From Chitinophagales bacterium (GTDB taxonomy: Bacteria > Bacteroidota > Bacteroidia > Chitinophagales > UBA2359), in assembly GCA_020631035.1 (NCBI GenBank), contig JAHDIA010000387.1, positions 1 to 6,093 of the forward strand: a stretch of DNA of 6,093 bases, read 5' to 3'. The notes under the pieces were generated by a model. The model saw only the letters and a list, made by a program, of their open reading frames with translations. It was not told where the DNA came from and ran no database searches. The stretch's first letter is position 1, and every line of letters begins with the position of its first letter. A program made the translations under genes and the position numbers. Below, one piece after another: positions 4,035 to 6,093 of this stretch.

Positions 4035-5261
4035 TTAAATAGAGAAATTCTGGACTGATTTTTTGATGATGCCAACGCACTCCATCAATTGTTCTTCGTT
4101 CATTACCAATGGTGGAGCAAAGCGGATTTTGTCACCGTGGGTTGGTTTTGCCAACAAGCCATTTTCTTTCATGTCCAAGCAAAGTTTGTAAGCTGCTTTG
4201 GGATTTTCGTGTTTGATGACGATGGCATTTAATAATCCTTTGCCACGTACCAGAGAAATCAAATCGGTGTCGATGGCTCTTAGCTCTTTTCTCAAGATTT
4301 CGCCGAGGTATTGGGCGTTTTCTGCTAGTTTTTCTTCGATTAAGACTTCCAATGCACTGATGGCGACCTTGCAAGCCAATGGATTACCTCCATAGGTTGA
4401 GCCGTGTTCCCCTGGTTTGATGGTCAACATCACTTCATCGTCTGCCAAAACTGCTGAGACGGGGAATACCCCACCCGATAAGGCTTTGCCCAAAATAAGA
4501 ATATCAGGTCGTACTTCTTCGTGGTCACAGCACAACATTTTTCCTGTACGCGCCAATCCTGTTTGAATTTCGTCTCCTAAGAATAACACATTGTGTTTTT
4601 TGCACAAATCGTAGGCAGCTTTTAGATAGCCATCGTCTGGCACATTGACACCTGCTTCTCCTTGAATGGGTTCGACTAAGAAACCAGCAACATTTTTGTC
4701 TTGAATTGCCTCTTCTAAGGACTTGATGTCGTTGTAGACAACGTGCTTAAAACCAGGTGTGTATGGACCAAAACCTGTATAAGAATCTGGGTCTTGAGAG
4801 AAAGAGATAATGGTCGTGGTTCTCCCGTGGAAGTTGCCACTACACACTAAAATGACTGCTTGGTGTTCCTCCACTCCTTTGACATCATAAGCCCAACGAC
4901 GGCAAAGTTTGATGGCTGTTTCTACCGCCTCTGCTCCTGTATTCATAGGTAGGAGCTTATCGTAGCCAAACAATTCGGTGGTATATTTCTCAAATTCGCC
5001 CAAAATATCGTTGTGGAAAGCTCTAGAAGTCAAAGTTAATTTACTGGCTTGTTCTACTAGAGTTTGAACGATTTTGGGGTGGCCATGTCCTTGATTTACT
5101 GCCGAGTAAGCCGATAGAAAATCGTAGTAGTGTTTGCCTTCTACATCCCAAACGTGTACCCCTTCTCCTTTGCTCAAAACCACAGGCATAGGATGGTAGT
5201 TGTGCGCCCCATAGCGATCTTCCATATCAATGTAATACTGTGAATTGATGACTGCTTGCAT
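4035..5261 (-). CDS. rocD: ornithine--oxo-acid aminotransferase
   Basis: This 408-residue PLP enzyme (class III aminotransferase) moves the delta-amino group of ornithine to 2-oxoglutarate, giving glutamate semialdehyde/P5C and glutamate, linking arginine, proline and glutamate metabolism in the cytoplasm. Visible motifs: YSAVNQGHGHP (52-62), the phosphate-binding NTGAEAVE (107-114), GNFHGRT (142-148, R147 matching the substrate-binding Arg of human OAT), EPIQGEAGV (197-205), GDEIQTGLARTG (229-240, D230 holding the PLP ring nitrogen), ILGKALSGG (256-264, K259 as the Schiff-base Lys) and GSTYGGNPLAC (287-297). The motif set matches OAT more closely than acetylornithine or GABA aminotransferases, mainly through YSAVNQGH and GNFHGRT. 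Length is typical and no catalytic residue is missing. The ATG at 5259-5261 is the natural start, with an A/T-rich leader and no Shine-Dalgarno. It is convergent with mscL and divergent from hppA, with no neighbouring ornithine gene in view. Confidence 0.94.
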   Translation of the reverse strand: MQAVINSQYYIDMEDRYGAHNYHPMPVVLSKGEGVHVWDVEGKHYYDFLSAYSAVNQGHGHPKIVQTLVEQASKLTLTSRAFHNDILGEFEKYTTELFGYDKLLPMNTGAEAVETAIKLCRRWAYDVKGVEEHQAVILVCSGNFHGRTTTIISFSQDPDSYTGFGPYTPGFKHVVYNDIKSLEEAIQDKNVAGFLVEPIQGEAGVNVPDDGYLKAAYDLCKKHNVLFLGDEIQTGLARTGKMLCCDHEEVRPDILILGKALSGGVFPVSAVLADDEVMLTIKPGEHGSTYGGNPLACKVAISALEVLIEEKLAENAQYLGEILRKELRAIDTDLISLVRGKGLLNAIVIKHENPKAAYKLCLDMKENGLLAKPTHGDKIRFAPPLVMNEEQLMECVGIIKKSVQNFSI

Positions 5262-5424
5262 AGTATTTATTTTTAATTCGATTTTATAATATTTCTAATT
5301 ATGTGCTTTATATAGATACAATATGTACGAAAAAAGCGCATTTGATGGCTATAAAATTACGAAAAAGCCGCCAAAAGCCTATAAATAAAAAGGATGTTGA
5401 TAATTCTTTGCCCAAAAAACATTT

Positions 5425-5432
5425 CAAACTTA
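5425..5432 (-). promoter_or_regulatory. possible -7 box of rocD
   Basis: Read on the minus strand this is TAAGTTTG, an exact match to TAnnTTTG. It is the only such match I see between the two divergent genes on this strand. It lies 163 bases upstream of the rocD ATG, implying a long leader, and no -33 TTTG is seen at the proper distance, so support is weak. Confidence 0.3.
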
Positions 5433-5442
5433 AAGAAATATG

Positions 5443-5450
5443 TAACTTTG
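5443..5450 (+). promoter_or_regulatory. -7 promoter box of hppA
   Basis: TAACTTTG matches TAnnTTTG exactly, the same eight bases as before the DUF418 gene. A weak -33 candidate TTTC (5422-5425) lies 17 bases upstream. The leader to ATG 5493 would be about 35-40 bases. The box is only 10 bases from the opposite-strand box at 5425-5432. Confidence 0.55.
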
Positions 5451-5492
5451 GCGGCTGAAATTGACTAACCAACTAAAATCAAGTTGAAAACT

Positions 5493-6093
5493 ATGAATTT
5501 AGGAAATACTATTATTTATTTAACTCCAGTTTTAGGATTGTTGGCATTGGGCTACACATTTTGGAAATCCTCCTGGGTTTCTAAACAAGAGGTAGGAACT
5601 CCCAAAATGGCCAATATTGCTAATCACATTTCCAATGGTGCAATGGCATTCCTAAAAGCTGAATATAGAGTCTTATCTATTTTTGTTATAGCGGTTGCGG
5701 TATTATTAGGGCTTAGTGGCAGTGGAGCCAACTCCTCTCCCCTTATTGCACTTTCATTCATCCTTGGAGCCATCTGTTCTGCTTTGGCAGGATACATTGG
5801 TATGAAAGTGGCAACCAAAGCCAATGTACGTACAACCAATGCAGCCCGTACAAGTTTGGGCAAAGCCCTTGAAGTTGCTTTTGCTGGTGGTGCTGTAATG
5901 GGATTAGGTGTTGTAGGATTGGGGCTGTTGGGACTTGGTACTTTATTCCTTGTCTACTCTCAATTTACTGACTGGGACATTGTAAAAGTGATTAATGTAC
6001 TAACTGGATTTTCTTTTGGTGCTTCGTCTATTGCCTTATTTGCCCGTGTTGGTGGTGGTATTTATACCAAAGCTGCCGATGTTGGAGCCGATT
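5493..6093 (+). CDS. hppA: membrane-bound ion-pumping pyrophosphatase, N-terminal part
   Basis: The first 200 codons of a K+/H+- or Na+-pumping pyrophosphatase are present; the gene runs off the right edge. The enzyme couples hydrolysis of PPi to export of H+ or Na+ across the inner membrane, recovering energy from biosynthetic PPi. Full-length members are about 650-800 residues with some 16 membrane segments. Visible: TM1 (about 5-24), the conserved cytoplasmic linker VGTPKMANIANHISNGAMAF (34-53) with LKAEYRVL, TM2 (about 60-75), TM3 (about 83-103) leading into the signature GYIGMKVATKANVRTTNAAR (100-119), a Gly-rich TM4 (about 127-155) and GASSIALFARVGGGIYTKAADVGAD (176-200), just before the PPi-binding loop. 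Ion specificity and K+ dependence depend on residues beyond the window. ATG 5493 suits the family's usual N-terminus. It diverges from rocD and has its own promoter box. Confidence 0.95.
   Translation, partial: MNLGNTIIYLTPVLGLLALGYTFWKSSWVSKQEVGTPKMANIANHISNGAMAFLKAEYRVLSIFVIAVAVLLGLSGSGANSSPLIALSFILGAICSALAGYIGMKVATKANVRTTNAARTSLGKALEVAFAGGAVMGLGVVGLGLLGLGTLFLVYSQFTDWDIVKVINVLTGFSFGASSIALFARVGGGIYTKAADVGAD

Noticed and set aside
3730..4080. Minus-strand 116-residue ORF spanning the mscL-rocD junction
   Set aside because: It overlaps both real genes and their shared terminator, and its AEPAK/AELAEAIEAQ stretch is the translated dispersed repeat.
1..6093. tRNA, rRNA, transposase, phage or defence genes
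   Set aside because: Reading both strands I found no cloverleaf, rRNA core, transposase or nuclease motif; the coding content is housekeeping or membrane physiology.

Overview
The window looks like ordinary chromosomal DNA from a low-GC member of the Bacteroidota. The evidence is Bacteroidota-style -7 promoter boxes (TAnnTTTG) upstream of several genes, A-rich leaders without Shine-Dalgarno sites, a cyclophilin with the extra segment common in this phylum, a Bacteroidota-like MscL, and short dispersed repeats of the kind that litter these genomes. A Saprospirales-type organism would fit, but that is an impression and the sequence does not prove it.

Layout, left to right. Bases 1-261 carry the 3' part or whole of an unrecognised short ORF, closed by a strong terminator (291-326). 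Bases 327-608 are a noncoding stretch ending in a two-tier hairpin, followed at once by a 63-codon unrecognised gene (609-800). Two hairpins follow, the second a clear terminator. A DUF418 (YeiB-like) multi-pass membrane protein starts at 963, so close to its promoter box that its mRNA is probably leaderless. Bases 2193-2624 are a repeat-rich intergenic region holding an exact 18-bp tandem duplication, a 20-bp perfect palindrome, a second degenerate tandem repeat and a GC-richer foldable segment. Then come an exported cyclophilin-type peptidyl-prolyl isomerase (2625-3305) and the mechanosensitive channel gene mscL (3439-3843), each followed by a terminator. The minus-strand ornithine aminotransferase gene rocD (4035-5261) converges on mscL across a shared bidirectional terminator and a pair of repeat units. 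At the right edge, divergent from rocD, is the first 200 codons of a membrane-bound pyrophosphatase (hppA), which runs off the window.

Every gene appears to be its own transcription unit, with its own promoter candidate or terminator, so the neighbours do not define a pathway. Their roles are general physiology: osmotic safety valve (mscL), ion-motive PPi hydrolysis (hppA), ornithine/proline/arginine metabolism (rocD), envelope protein folding (cyclophilin) and an unassigned membrane function (DUF418). I see no tRNA, rRNA, CRISPR array, transposase, phage gene or recognisable defence system. The least explained material is the small gene at 609-800 with its leader hairpin and the repeat cluster at 2204-2311.
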